DNA from: Pholiota molesta
Lineage: Eukaryota; Basidiomycota; Agaricomycetes; Agaricales; Strophariaceae
NCBI GenBank assembly: GCA_014925825.1
Contig: JACGCK010000083.1
Coordinates: forward strand, 1 to 64,000
Length of the DNA stretch: 64,000 bases
Reading direction: 5' to 3'
A program made the position numbers and the translations under genes. Under the pieces are notes generated by a model. The model was not told where the DNA came from and did no database searches. It saw nothing but the letters and a program-made list of their open reading frames with translations. Below are positions 21,528 to 31,849 of the stretch, one piece after another (the first letter of the stretch is position 1; each line of letters begins with the position of its first letter).

Positions 21528-22122
21528 TCATACGCTGACCCTGATGGATAGGATAGGTGCCTGTAGTAGTTCGAACTGCGTTGATATTAATTGAAGAATC
21601 GGATCCAGCCAAGTGCGAATTACATCACGGAAAATGAACATAAGTATCCCATGGGCCATCAGTAGCCATGAACGGGAGAGAAATGGATCGATTGTGAGAT
21701 TGGTACAGAGATACACAAACCAAGACACGACCATAGAAATTGGAAATTGGACTAAACAAAAAAATAAGAAGATTGTAGGATGATAAACCAAGAAGCAGCA
21801 CACTAGATGTAGCGGACCACAGAAGGTTCACCTTATCTTTGTCATGCGCTGGATGATCGTACAACTGATACAGAAAGAGAGACGTGATAAGAAGGGAGGG
21901 AAGGATAGGATAGGACTGGATGTGTGAAGAGAAATGAAACAGTTCTTTCGAAGTAACGAAAGACGTAACCGTAACTGAATCAGTCCCGCTGGGAGAAAGT
22001 CGGCCGAGATAGATCATACCTACGTCTCGTCGCGCCACCGCGTCTTCCACATTGTCCATTATATTGCCCGGGTGCGATGCAAACCATTCGACGAGACTCG
22101 AAATCGGGCTCCATGTCTCCAA
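21528..22122 (-). CDS. Small multi-pass membrane protein
   Basis: Minus-strand exons 22020-22122, 21804-21974 and 21528-21751, with two ~52-bp GT-AG introns, give 165 aa. Hydrophobic segments are visible in ILPSLLITSLFLYQLY, in NLLWSATSIQFPISMVVSWF and around WLLMAHGILMFIF. The arrangement faintly recalls DUF1772-type proteins, but I cannot assign it. It lies between the unrecognised gene and the PIN-domain gene, all three on the minus strand. Confidence 0.5.
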
Positions 22123-22308
22123 CCTTCATCAGCGATGCTCTGTGCTAATAGTAGCCGGCCGAGAACGGCACATCAAATGCCCTGTCTCTCTTCTAGTATA
22201 ATCACTTTGCTTGATGGGCTGATTGTCCTCTATTAATGGCTTCATTGTGAGTCACTGCACAAAAGAGCAAAGGTGAGGCGTACCTTTGATTGACTGACTG
22301 CATGATTA

Positions 22309-23525
22309 TCACGGGTCCGGATCCAACTTCTCGCCGCGGGCGAGGACTCGGACGACCTTAGTGGGCTGGGAGACCATTTCCATCATCGCCATAACGGCCG
22401 CCGGGCGTTCGACAAGACCAGATTTCGGACCGTGCTCACTCGCAGAAGGCCTCCGCCCACGAGGGTTCGCATTGCGCTTTGGGCGCTCGTCCTCTGCATG
22501 CTCGCCACCGCGACCGGGAAGCGCGGGGTCGATTTCGAGGAGCTCGATCCCGGCTTTCGCCGCCCAGGACGAAACTAACGCGCCGGTGGATCGCTGCTCG
22601 TATCGGTTCCCATGAGCAGCAGAGGGCGCGGGCAACGGAACCGGCGTCAACGGCGTTTCGGCGGCAATGAATGTGTCTGGAACGGCCTGGGGCGAGGTGT
22701 TTGGGGCGACGGAGAGGATGGCGAGGACCGCTTTCAGAGGATGATCTTTCGTGATGGGCTTGAGCTCTTCCTCCGCGTTCTCGGTCTCCCATCGAGCGCA
22801 GCAGATGATGCGGCGGACCCATTCAGGGCACGTGGCTGCTTGCTTTGCGGTATCGTCGAAGGAGATCTTGTCCCAGAGGACGAAGGCGTCGTCCCGCTGA
22901 ACACGGATGCGCGGGTTGGTGCCAACTTGAGCTTCGAGGATGCGAGATGCCGCTCGCGCTTTCTGGGCGAGAGCTGACGTTCCTTTCTTCAGGAGATCGA
23001 GTGTATTAAGTGCTGTAAAGACCGTATAAGCAAGAAAACATGATGCCACAGACGTTGCGTACCTTCAAGCGGAACTATGACAATTTCGTCCCGACCTTCC
23101 CTGCACCACTTCTTCACCTGATACAAGGCATGGATGAGGATGCTCGCATCGACGACAACGACGTCGGCGTCTCTGTCCTTCCGCTCTTCCGGAGCTCTGT
23201 GGTGGATGGTGGTGATGCCTCTGTCGAAATCCTTGTCTTTGCGATCTTTGGCCGGGGCCTTCTTCTGGGGCAGCTTGATACCAGAAGCGTTGGGGCCCCT
23301 CTTCTGGGCACCTTGAGGTGCATTAGGCGCCCTCCTGTCCCGCCAGTTACCTGAGGCCGGTCCGTTTACTGTCTTCTCCAACTGCTCGACTTGGTGGCTC
23401 AAGAAAGCGGCTCCGAGTGCGCGGGACATGGCCAGTTTGTTGTTATTGCCATTTGGGATCTAAAAAGAATGAATTAAACTTATATATCGAGTGCGCTGCC
23501 TCGCACTTACCTTTTTATCTGCCAT
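22309..23525 (-). CDS. PIN-domain protein
   Basis: Minus-strand exons 23511-23525, 23063-23459 and 22309-23012 give 371 aa. A short basic N-terminal region (residues ~35-100, Lys/Arg/Pro-rich) is followed by a PIN-like fold. It starts DVVVVDASILIHALY with the first acidic residue, then IVIVPLEALNTLDLLKKG with the conserved Glu, and later DDAFVLWDKI. PIN domains are Mg-dependent RNA nucleases or inactive RNA-decay adaptors. The combination and length resemble fungal Nmd4-like PIN proteins, though this is a guess at subfamily level. The C-terminal third is Ala/Pro/Arg-rich and probably disordered. The first exon codes for only five residues. Confidence 0.65.
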
Positions 23526-24728
23526 TCTGTGTTGATTCGAAGCAAGTTCAGCAATTCGCGGGGCAAGAACCCGTTCATTATGATTAGTCATCCACGTGAC
23601 TACTTAGTGCCACCAAATCTTAACTCGGAGTCATCAGTCAGAGAGTCAGAGTGACTACATCTCCTCGAATATTTTTGGATTTTTAGGAAGAATCTGGCAT
23701 TGCACCGCCAAAATACATCTATCTACTACACCAAAGAAGTTTATTTTTCCCATAGTTTAAAACATGGGTAAATGCTGGATTTATTCTTGCTGCCCGTTTC
23801 GCACAGAATCATCTAAATTTCTAATTATCTCCCATCAATCTCCCATAGTTCCCATACGAAAAATACCCAGCCCTTGCCCAGCCCAGACGAGGAAGCAATA
23901 TACAGATTTCTTGGATCACGCCCAGAGACCTTGGTAGCAATTCTACAAAATATGTAGGATAATATGCTTCTGTCCCATCCCCCATGCTTCTGTCCCATCC
24001 CCCATGCTTCTGTCCCATCTCCCATGCCCAGGTCCCACCCCGGCCAGTGCAACTCGATCATTGATCAATTGAGATCAATTGAGATCACTCAAGGAGTTGT
24101 CCATTTACACGCTCGATGTAATGTCTTCATGAGCAAAGATGATCATGTCGGCCTGGGCTCTCCGTCGCCGCCTCGTAGTTTTAGATTTCGCCACAGGCCC
24201 TCCGGATCCACCCATATAAGTACCTAACCTCTCACTATTACTGTGCCAAAAATTTAAGGCGCACCGACATTTTCCTTGATAACGAAATGCGAGGCTGCAT
24301 TCTCTCTTGGGCGGAAGAATAGGATTTCATCCATCTTGTCAGACTGCCGTTAATTTTTGTCTGATCGATAACTCGACCATGTTTTCAGGACCTGTACTAT
24401 CCGTTGCTTGGTCCTTTACGTTATTCTGCTTTGTGTCGTGGTTTCAACAAGTGTGCACTTCTCTCCTTCTGCAGTAAGTACTAATAACTAATGTTACACT
24501 CGAATAGAAACAAAACAAGTCTAAAGGTTCTTGTCACTACGACATTATAGCTATGCAAGTGGTCGAACTATCAATTACATACTGATCATCGTTTTAATAA
24601 ATGTCTATGAAATTAAGACGCTACAAAGTTTCCATAAAGGAGTGTGTGGATATAAAAAGGAGCGAACGCTCGAATATTTTCGTGCGCAAGAAAAGAAGAA
24701 CCCGCAGAGTCTAGGTTAAGAGAAAGCT
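23526..24728. other. Intergenic region between PIN and glycosidase genes
   Basis: No supported gene in 1.2 kb. It holds the PIN-gene promoter at its left end and a 20-bp triple tandem repeat at 23964-24041. Short frames at 24531-24719 and 23964-24227 lack any support. Confidence 0.5.
23964..24041. repeat. 20-bp tandem repeat, three full copies and one partial
   Basis: The unit ATGCTTCTGTCCCATCCCCC occurs at 23964-23983, 23984-24003 and 24004-24023 (one C to T change), with a degenerate fourth copy. It is a minisatellite. Confidence 0.9.
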
Positions 24729-26281
24729 TTACCAAATGTGTATCAATATCGTTGTGGCTGCTGCGACCCACATCACTCCGAAGGTCAGCATTTTGTCGGG
24801 TAGTGCAGCGCTTGTAGTTTTCGAGCCTGCAAGAACCCAATCTCTATGTGCCGCATGGAGCTGTATCACAAATGCCTGCCCCTCCGCGCTCTGATTTCCC
24901 TCCACGCCGTAGGAATGCGGGTTCACCACCGGCGTCAGCCATCCGTCAGTCGTTAGATGCTGATAGCCGGTGAAGGCTGTGGTATCGTTCGCGGAAGGGA
25001 GCGCCGCGGTCGTGCTGAACAGTGTCGTCCGAGAGCGTTCGGCGAAAGGTAGGTAGGTATGCTGGTTCAGAAGAACCGAGGCGCGGTATACTGTGCTGGC
25101 GAGGAGTGCCGTGGAAGCTGCATCGTAGAAGTTGCCTGTTGCCGAAGCAGGTTGGTCGGCATAATTTGTAAATACATTGCTGCTATCCTGGGATCGAATG
25201 AGATATAACTTAGATACATATGATCTGACATGACGAATGGCTCACGAGGTGGGGATATATTCCAGCGTGGATTTCTTGTACCCAATTCGTAAGATTGGTT
25301 TGTTCGTTTTTGAATGTATTTGCGTATTCTGAATTCCGTATAGTCATCAATACACGAAGCATGCCTGCGGCTGCCCATCCGTTCCCTTCAAAGGATATGA
25401 ATGCAAGGAAAATTGAAGTGAGAGTAGTGACGCACCAGTAGACCAATATCCTGGGTCATTTTCAGAAGCCCCTAGCAGAACATGCTTCCACATTCCGACG
25501 GTATCGTCACGCAAATAATTTCTATACAACATGATTTGATTGTACGATTCTCCGAGTAACGTTCGATTCCGCGTCGTGACTGCATAGTATGCTAGGAACG
25601 GGGGAACCATATACACAAAATCGCTCCTGTAAGTCGGTTGAGTAAGCTCCATGATATAAAGGAGAGATTGAAATGTCGCACCAAAGCTGCACTTGTGACA
25701 CTCGGTGGGAGATCGCACCATCCGACGTCTTAGGCACAACGTTCAACAAATAGTTCAACTGATCTGTCGCCGCACCCGCATAGTCTATCTGGCCTCCATC
25801 CTGTCTCGTCCAGTTGGCAATGAGCACGCTGACTCCTATCGACGCTGGATCCGCAGCACTCCCGTCTAGAATCAGTGGCTGTGCACCGACAGTATTGTTG
25901 TTGGAAACCGTCCGGTTAGACACAACCGCCTTGGCAATGGCGAAAAAAGGATCGAGGCTCCCACTCGAAGCCAAACTGGAGGGAATACTAGCTGGTGGAG
26001 GTACGGAACTGGATTTGTTCAGCACAGAATACGTCGTAGCATTGAGTTCTAGGATCGTCTGGGTGCGAGTACCAAGCTCCCAACTGTTGGTTTGTGAGAT
26101 AAGAAGAAATTACGAAAGCTGTTGGGGGTTCCTTTACATACCTCTGTAGAGCTGCTTCTGCCAATCGAACGCTGACGACGTCTATTTGACCATCCGTGAG
26201 AGTTTGAGCTCCCGTGGGTGACGATAGAAGTACCAGGGAGGTGAACAAACTCCAGATCAGCCAATTCGAAGACGAGCTCAT
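24729..26281 (-). CDS. Secreted six-hairpin glycosidase (GH88/GH105-like)
   Basis: Minus-strand exons 26142-26281, 25682-26083, 25436-25626, 25246-25385 and 24729-25187 join in phase to 443 aa. Residues 1-25 are a signal peptide (WLIWSLFTSLVLLSSPTGAQ). The core shows family blocks GAISHRVSQVQLWSDFVYMV, PPFLAYYAVTTRN, DPGYWSTGNGWAAAGMLRVL and SYGVEGNQSAEGQAFVIQLH, as in unsaturated glucuronyl/rhamnogalacturonyl hydrolase-like (alpha/alpha)6-barrel enzymes. Several N-glycosylation sequons are present (NRTVSNNNT). The C-terminus is a hydrophobic segment after a small-residue stretch (KTTSAAL then MLTFGVMWVAAATTILI), consistent with a GPI anchor or membrane tail. It probably acts on wall or plant polysaccharide fragments. 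The exact substrate cannot be read from sequence. Confidence 0.7.
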
Positions 26282-26575
26282 GGACGTCGGATGTGGGTTC
26301 GACCCGTTCAGGCTGGGCGCTTGGAGGAATTTAAAAAGCGCAGTTCTAGGATGGCAGCTGGCGTGCGGTGACCGTGGTGAGAAACTCTATCTAAAGTTAG
26401 CGCAGTCCTTCAGAAATTGGACGATGACTGGATGGAGCTGGATGGCCAAGAGTCGACATGGAAATAGGTGTTCAAGCCGCGTCCGACTGATGATACGCCG
26501 TGGTACGGCTCCACTCAAAGTATAGCCGAATTCCGTCTCCAGGCCGAGTCAACGGGGACTAAAAATAGAAGTAAT

Positions 26576-26600
26576 CAGGCATGCCAGCATGGCATGCCTG
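26576..26600. repeat. Perfect 25-bp palindrome
   Basis: CAGGCATGCCA, spacer GCA, TGGCATGCCTG. The arms are fully complementary. It lies ~295 bp upstream of the glycosidase start and ~230 bp past the stop of the SET-domain gene, so it could be an operator-like site or a chance hairpin. Confidence 0.6.
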
Positions 26601-26806
26601 GACATTCAGATGTTGTCCGGGATGTTTACAGGACAATGTAAAAAACGATATTCAGTCAAGATAAGGCGCCGTAATTGAATGTGTAAAAATGCTAGCTATA
26701 ACTGTTGCGAAGTGTCTGCAAAATCTCACAAAAAAATCGAAAATTGAACTGACTGTACAGGAAGATTCATACGACATCGATCATCAATGAATAGAAGTAT
26801 CTGTTA

Positions 26807-28726
26807 TCATACAAGCATGACCTTTGCTGAGTCCATCACAGTTCCCGAATACTGGTGGCCAGATGAATTCTGCCTCCAGCCCCAGACTGGAAAGGAGATG
26901 GGATTCGACAGCCATTTCTTGAACGCCAGCTTCTGCTCCGGTGTCAAATTCTCTCTTGCTTCTAGCGCTTTCTGTATCCATTTGCGAAAGTTGTCCACGT
27001 CTTCCATCGCACCATAGCACATCGCTATGTGGTCGAGATGGCGGCCAATATCACGCTGAGGGCGTGCGGCGTCAGAACTCGATAGGGACCTGGTGTCGAG
27101 TACGTGGAGCCCTTCTCGAGTGATGAAGTGTATCGCGTCGTGATGAGCATTAATCAACATATCAGTTGGAATAGAATGATCCGTGCACCATTCCTCAAAC
27201 TTGGGAATGGCGGACGTGGGCCTCCAGAAGTTGGTGAGCCACTCGCGAGCAGCGTCGCTCTTCTCGAGTTGTTCTGGAGCCTGGGAGCAGAAGCTACAGA
27301 GGCACGCGAACCCGTACATCTCGCGGAGGGTGGATTCTCTAACTTTGTGGGGAAGATGTGGAGGCACGTACGCAATGGTGATCTCTTCTCCGGGGTTGAT
27401 CTGGCGCACTGCGGTAAGAACTAATGAAAAGGTTGACTGATCCCATTCCCATTTAGCGTTCGGGCCACAACTGCGACCAATGAAACATGAGTACGAATAC
27501 TTAAATGATAAAATAAACACAAACCTATGATTACATCGACTTGTTTGCAGGAAGACGCCCCGATGCGTAGGAAGTTCCGCAAATTTCTCGTCCGGGACAT
27601 TCAAAGCGATAGCCAATGCGTTCAGGCGTATGATCGCTTCGTAATTCAGTGGTTCATCGTCCTCCCTGGCGAAGGGCAAGAGGTCTACAAGGTTATCCAA
27701 GACATCCTTAGAGAGCCTGCGGAAGATATCAGTGTATAGCTGTGGCAATGGAACGGCTAGTCCAATGACATAAGGTGTGATGACCACAGGTCGTTCCGAG
27801 AGGATAACTTCTAGGTCCCGAATAGTACGCTGGGCAAAAAGGCCTTTCGCTTTCTTCTGGGCAGGAGAGATAACGAAGGGGTCAATGGAACATGATGGAA
27901 GGGGCGGATAAATCTGTGGGAGGAGAGACTCTACAGCTGCATCGAGCATTACGACACATTCTTCCGAAAGTGAGAATTGGAGGTTTCGAACAACATACGT
28001 CCGATGAAGAATGTGCTGAGAAAAGTCGAACGCGGGGCAGCTCAATGCATTTCTAATGCGGCGATTTGCTTCAGCGCAAAATTCTGGAGGAGGTGTGGAA
28101 GTAGGAACTTGGAGGATCGCACGAGTCTCGCCTTGAGGCAACGTCGAATATACTGTATCACCCCGCCATCCGTGAATTGAGGAGGAACTGATCTTCTCTG
28201 GCGCCACGTCGGAGAACGCGCGTTTGCGCGGGGGACTCAAAGGTGAATCGAACGAGCTCTGGGCATGAGGTGTGTTGTTGTTCGGAAGGGAAGGGGGGGT
28301 CATAACCGAAAACCGTCGCTTTTTAGCTAAAGTGGACACCGTATCATACGACGGAGGGAGATCAGGTCGGGATACGAACGGAGTTGAAGGCGCCACGGCA
28401 TAAGCGGTGGGCGGGCCAGAATTTGTTAGCTGGTGCGGTGATGAAAGGAAGGCTTGTCCCTTGTCGTGGTACGGTATATTCGTGATTTTCGAGAGAGGCA
28501 CTTTTTGGGAATGGTCTTGAATATTTACGTCGAGAAATTTGGTGTTTCCTTTCGAGTCTATGAGCACAGTCTGAGCTGTCAAGCTGAATGACACCGACTT
28601 TCGATGTGTACGTTTGAAGCTAGTCCGGCATGAAGCGGAGGGAATATCGGGATCGTCATTGGGAACCATGGCAGGACATGAATTCTTGGACATGTTGGAA
28701 TGAGAAAAGGAGTTGCTAGAATCCAT
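26807..28726 (-). CDS. SET-domain protein (SMYD-like type)
   Basis: Minus-strand exons 27525-28726 and 26807-27470 give 621 aa, joined across a 54-bp intron that restores the SET motif NHSCGPN. Residues 1-220 are Ser/Pro-rich and likely disordered. The SET domain starts at KGLFAQRTIRDLEVILSERP (~295-314), continues through CNHSCGPNAKWEWD (~398-411) and GEEITIAYVP, and closes with a post-SET-like Cys cluster (YGFACLCSFC). About 100 helical residues follow. SET proteins methylate lysines. Fungal members of this class act on unknown substrates. The N-terminus contains KSVSF, which fits the PP1-docking RVxF consensus; this is only a short-motif match. Confidence 0.75.
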   Translation of the reverse strand: MDSSNSFSHSNMSKNSCPAMVPNDDPDIPSASCRTSFKRTHRKSVSFSLTAQTVLIDSKGNTKFLDVNIQDHSQKVPLSKITNIPYHDKGQAFLSSPHQLTNSGPPTAYAVAPSTPFVSRPDLPPSYDTVSTLAKKRRFSVMTPPSLPNNNTPHAQSSFDSPLSPPRKRAFSDVAPEKISSSSIHGWRGDTVYSTLPQGETRAILQVPTSTPPPEFCAEANRRIRNALSCPAFDFSQHILHRTYVVRNLQFSLSEECVVMLDAAVESLLPQIYPPLPSCSIDPFVISPAQKKAKGLFAQRTIRDLEVILSERPVVITPYVIGLAVPLPQLYTDIFRRLSKDVLDNLVDLLPFAREDDEPLNYEAIIRLNALAIALNVPDEKFAELPTHRGVFLQTSRCNHRFVFILSFKYSYSCFIGRSCGPNAKWEWDQSTFSLVLTAVRQINPGEEITIAYVPPHLPHKVRESTLREMYGFACLCSFCSQAPEQLEKSDAAREWLTNFWRPTSAIPKFEEWCTDHSIPTDMLINAHHDAIHFITREGLHVLDTRSLSSSDAARPQRDIGRHLDHIAMCYGAMEDVDNFRKWIQKALEARENLTPEQKLAFKKWLSNPISFPVWGWRQNSSGHQYSGTVMDSAKVMLV

Positions 28727-29469
28727 GATAAATGGAAGTGGAACGTGAACACAGAAAGCCAGAGTTCAGACTGTTTTTAAATGGCGTAGCTCGAGGCGTG
28801 ATCAGAATGCCACCAGAACAAGCCACCAGAACGCTGCAACCAAAACAATCGATAGCAAGCCACACCATTGGTGCGAAAGCTCGTGTCACACCACGAGCCG
28901 ATGAATGAGAAACGTTGCTTTGATGAGATGGCGGAAAACAGGGAGGGAGGTAGATAATGAAACTTCGTCGCGGCATGGCATGAATGAAGTATGGGTGGCC
29001 CGTTGCGTAGGCGGGCCACATCAACAACAAAGCAACATCGCCAGTGATTAACATTGTCTATCTTGGTAATCGTTCGACCAATTGTCCGACAAAGGGTTGG
29101 CCAATAGCCCTCGTTGATGCCTTCTTTAGTGGATCCACTTTCCTATAGTGCCATCATGAGTCGTCTATAGTCATTATCCGCTGCAATGGTCATGTATGAG
29201 TCGTCTTAACTGAATCCTTGATAACAGACTCGAGAGTCCAAATGCCTAACCTGCAGTACGTCTGATGCAAAAATTTGAATTCAAATAATGCGCACGGGGA
29301 TCCACGCGATCTCGGAGAATAATTATGATTTGAATACAAAAACAATGGAAACCTGAAAAACGCCGTCGCCAAACCTGAGGCGTTTTGTGGCAGTGCACCG
29401 TAATTCTTCGGCCTGACGTTGGTACATACCTAGAGTCCGTACGGCGTATACTATACCGTATACTACCAC
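28727..29469. other. Intergenic region upstream of the SET gene
   Basis: It contains the SET-gene promoter. No other gene is supported. Downstream it grades into the PRP6-like remnant. Confidence 0.45.
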
Positions 29470-29800
29470 TGCCAGTAGCCAAGGACGAGCACGTGGCGGA
29501 GACGCCGCCTTGCGATCCATATATCTGGCCATGGATCATGTAGAATTTGGAGAACTTTGGGAATTTGGAGAGCGCGGTGCTGAGAGTAGCAAGAGCTGTA
29601 TCGAGCTGGCCTTCTTGTCGGTCGATTTCTTCCAAATCTGAAGCTGTTGTAAGGATCGAACGTCGCATAAAAATAGAACATCTCATTCAATGAAAAGAAC
29701 GCACCCCCGGATCAACAGCTCCCTCGCAATGCCAAACTCGCCGTTCTCCGCCTCGAGCTTCACAGCCGCCAGCCAGATCTGCTCGCTCTCGGTTCGTCAT
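29470..29800 (-). pseudogene. Fragment of a PRP6/PRP1 pre-mRNA splicing factor gene
   Basis: The minus strand encodes blocks that I recognise from HAT repeats of the U5-snRNP splicing factor Prp6 (Prp1): ESEQIWLAAVKLEAENGEFG then IARELLIR. After an intron with a GT donor comes RQEGQLDTALATLSTALSKF then PKFSKFYMIHGQI. The join is out of frame (IWKKS in one frame, DRQEGQL in the next). Homology fades on both sides, so only ~100 codons of a normally ~900-residue protein are present. It is a decayed partial copy. An intact parent gene should exist elsewhere. Confidence 0.65.
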
Positions 29801-30543
29801 AGTCGATCGATTCACTTATTCTTTAGTCTTCTGTGCTGCCATCGACTTATCATTTATTCGTTTCGTAACGCACCTCTAACTTGTCGTAAATTAGCGGAAG
29901 GGTCAAGTTTAAGGTGGCCGAAAATAGCAGAAAACCTACCCATCTGTGGTTGCGCTCGCAACGCAAACGGCATGAGGCTCTCGATGATAGCCCAGACGCT
30001 TTCTGCATATTTTTTCTGAAGTATGGCGAAATAGTCAAAAATGATAGGGGCCGTCGAGGTAGGCGTGATGATGAATATAGCGAACAGAGATTTTAGACCA
30101 AGGCGTTTGCAGCCTGCGTTCAACGTTCAACGTTCAACGTTCAGCAGTGGATGGATATCGAGAGGCAGGTTGTGGTCAATTCAGGAGGAAGAGTTGGCCA
30201 AGAAGAATTATCCGAATTGATGAGAATCTCAAGTCCGACGATTAAGTAAGATGTGACCAAATGTGACAAGCGCGTCGAGCCGTTCGAGCCGTCGCGTCTG
30301 GACCTTGTTCAAAGTTTCGCGCTAAAGTTCCAGTGCATAGTATTATGATTTTTATATACTTATAAAAAACTCGTTCTGAACCCAAGCAATTAAATACAAG
30401 ATAAATATATCACGAAGTATATAATAAGTATTCAGCGAAACCTACATAAAGTTACAAATTGGCCAACATTAAACGTTAAACAATTCTCAGCTCAAATCAT
30501 CACAATTCAAAATGTTATATCCTATGACAAAAGTGCTGTAATG
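29801..30543. other. Intergenic region
   Basis: No supported gene. A heptamer repeat lies at 30117-30141 and an AT-rich stretch at 30340-30530 downstream of the F-box-like gene. Confidence 0.45.
30117..30141. repeat. Tandem heptamer CAACGTT, three copies
   Basis: Three contiguous copies preceded by a partial copy. The same heptamer is doubled at 52586-52599. Confidence 0.8.
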
Positions 30544-31849
30544 TTAGAACGGGTTATGAAATAATAGCAAAGCCGAACACCCACCTGCCATAAATCGCTG
30601 TGAGTTGGTGACACCCTCAGCTGCACGCCACATCTTCTTTTCATATGATGAATGAGCGTGGCTGTACCGGAAAGGCTCCTTCTCCCAGGCGAAAACCAAA
30701 CGTGAATCAAACCTAGGGTCTGGCTCAGGACTGTCAAGCACATTAAAATTTGCGAAGCCGGACTTATGGCTGTCGTTGATCCTCGCGGATAACAGGCGAG
30801 ATATTTGCTTCGCGGTCCGCGTTGGGTTGCTTTCGAAGCGAAGGACCAGGACGAGGACATGGAGGAATGGTGTGTGCTCGAGTATATCGGAGAGACTGTG
30901 GGCGACCCGGCTAATCTTACGCGCCCACGCTGAGAGCGCTTCCTTCTCTTCGTCGCTTGGGCAACTTTCCTCCGTGCTCGACCATCCGTCTGTGACGGTG
31001 TTCAGCCATCGAGCGCGGCTCCGGGAAACGTCCTCGGGAGGCGCTTGCCCTACTGCCAAATCTAGTTTGACATGCGTGAGATGAGGCATCGAAAAGGATG
31101 AGATTGCTCCGCCTGCCCACGACGTCCATTCCTCCCATCTATTAGAGATGGTTAGATGAGTGACAGATGCAAAGAAGGGGGTTTGGAAAGAGGGGTGAAA
31201 AATGTGGATAGGGTGGGTGTCGCTCAGAAGCAGGGAGACTCTCCGCGGAGAAAGGTGCTCCATGTTGTGAAGAGCAACGGATGAAATGAACTTGTTGATC
31301 CTGAGTCGCGATTCTCGACGCTGTCCTAAGGTCTGATACAAAGGTGGGCTAGGAGTTCGCCGTTGCCAAGGATTGGGGCGGATTAGATTTATGGGTTGCC
31401 CAACAGCGCTGGTGGAGCTACCAGTATGGACCAAAGGCCAGTATGATAGACTCTCGATCCCGCGACAGGCTGAGAGAAGAGTGACTACGTCCATTGGGTC
31501 GAGGTCGGGGCAGATGAACAGCGATTTTACATGAACAGCGAAGAAGTCGTGAGGTTTTGATTTAGATGTTTGAATGGTGCGCAGGAAGGCGTGGGCAGTG
31601 CTTTCGCGGCTGAGGACAACCTCCTCGTAAAGAATTTCTTCAATCCTGGGAATATATGAACGTTGGGTACTTAGGATCACGGCGGCAACTACGATTAGCT
31701 TACCAGGGTTGTATACTTTTTGAGAGAAGCGCCAGACATAGGGCAGTACCTTTGTCGGCGAGAGCCGCAGCTTGCAGCAATTGTCGGAGGACGTCTTCGG
31801 GCAACACAGAGATATCCTTCAAGGCGTTTTGGAAAGGCATCTCTGACAT
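30544..31849 (-). CDS. F-box-like protein
   Basis: Minus-strand exons 31704-31849 and 30544-31645 give 415 aa. The N-terminus has the F-box-like pattern LPEDVLRQLLQAAA, LCLALLSKSIQPW and IEEILYEEVVL, which is common in large basidiomycete F-box expansions. There such proteins are presumed substrate adaptors of SCF ubiquitin ligases. The remainder reads like irregular leucine-rich, beta-strand-forming sequence (FVTHLTI- and FLHVLVLVLRF-like strands) but has no regular LRR consensus. A second ATG three codons after the first could also be used. The neighbour at 31850-35718 is non-coding. Confidence 0.5.

Noticed and set aside
22361..22977. Plus-strand frames opposite the PIN-domain gene
   Set aside because: Shadows of the minus-strand coding exon.
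23964..24041. CRISPR-like regular repeat
   Set aside because: The units are contiguous with no spacers, in a fungal genome. This is a simple minisatellite.
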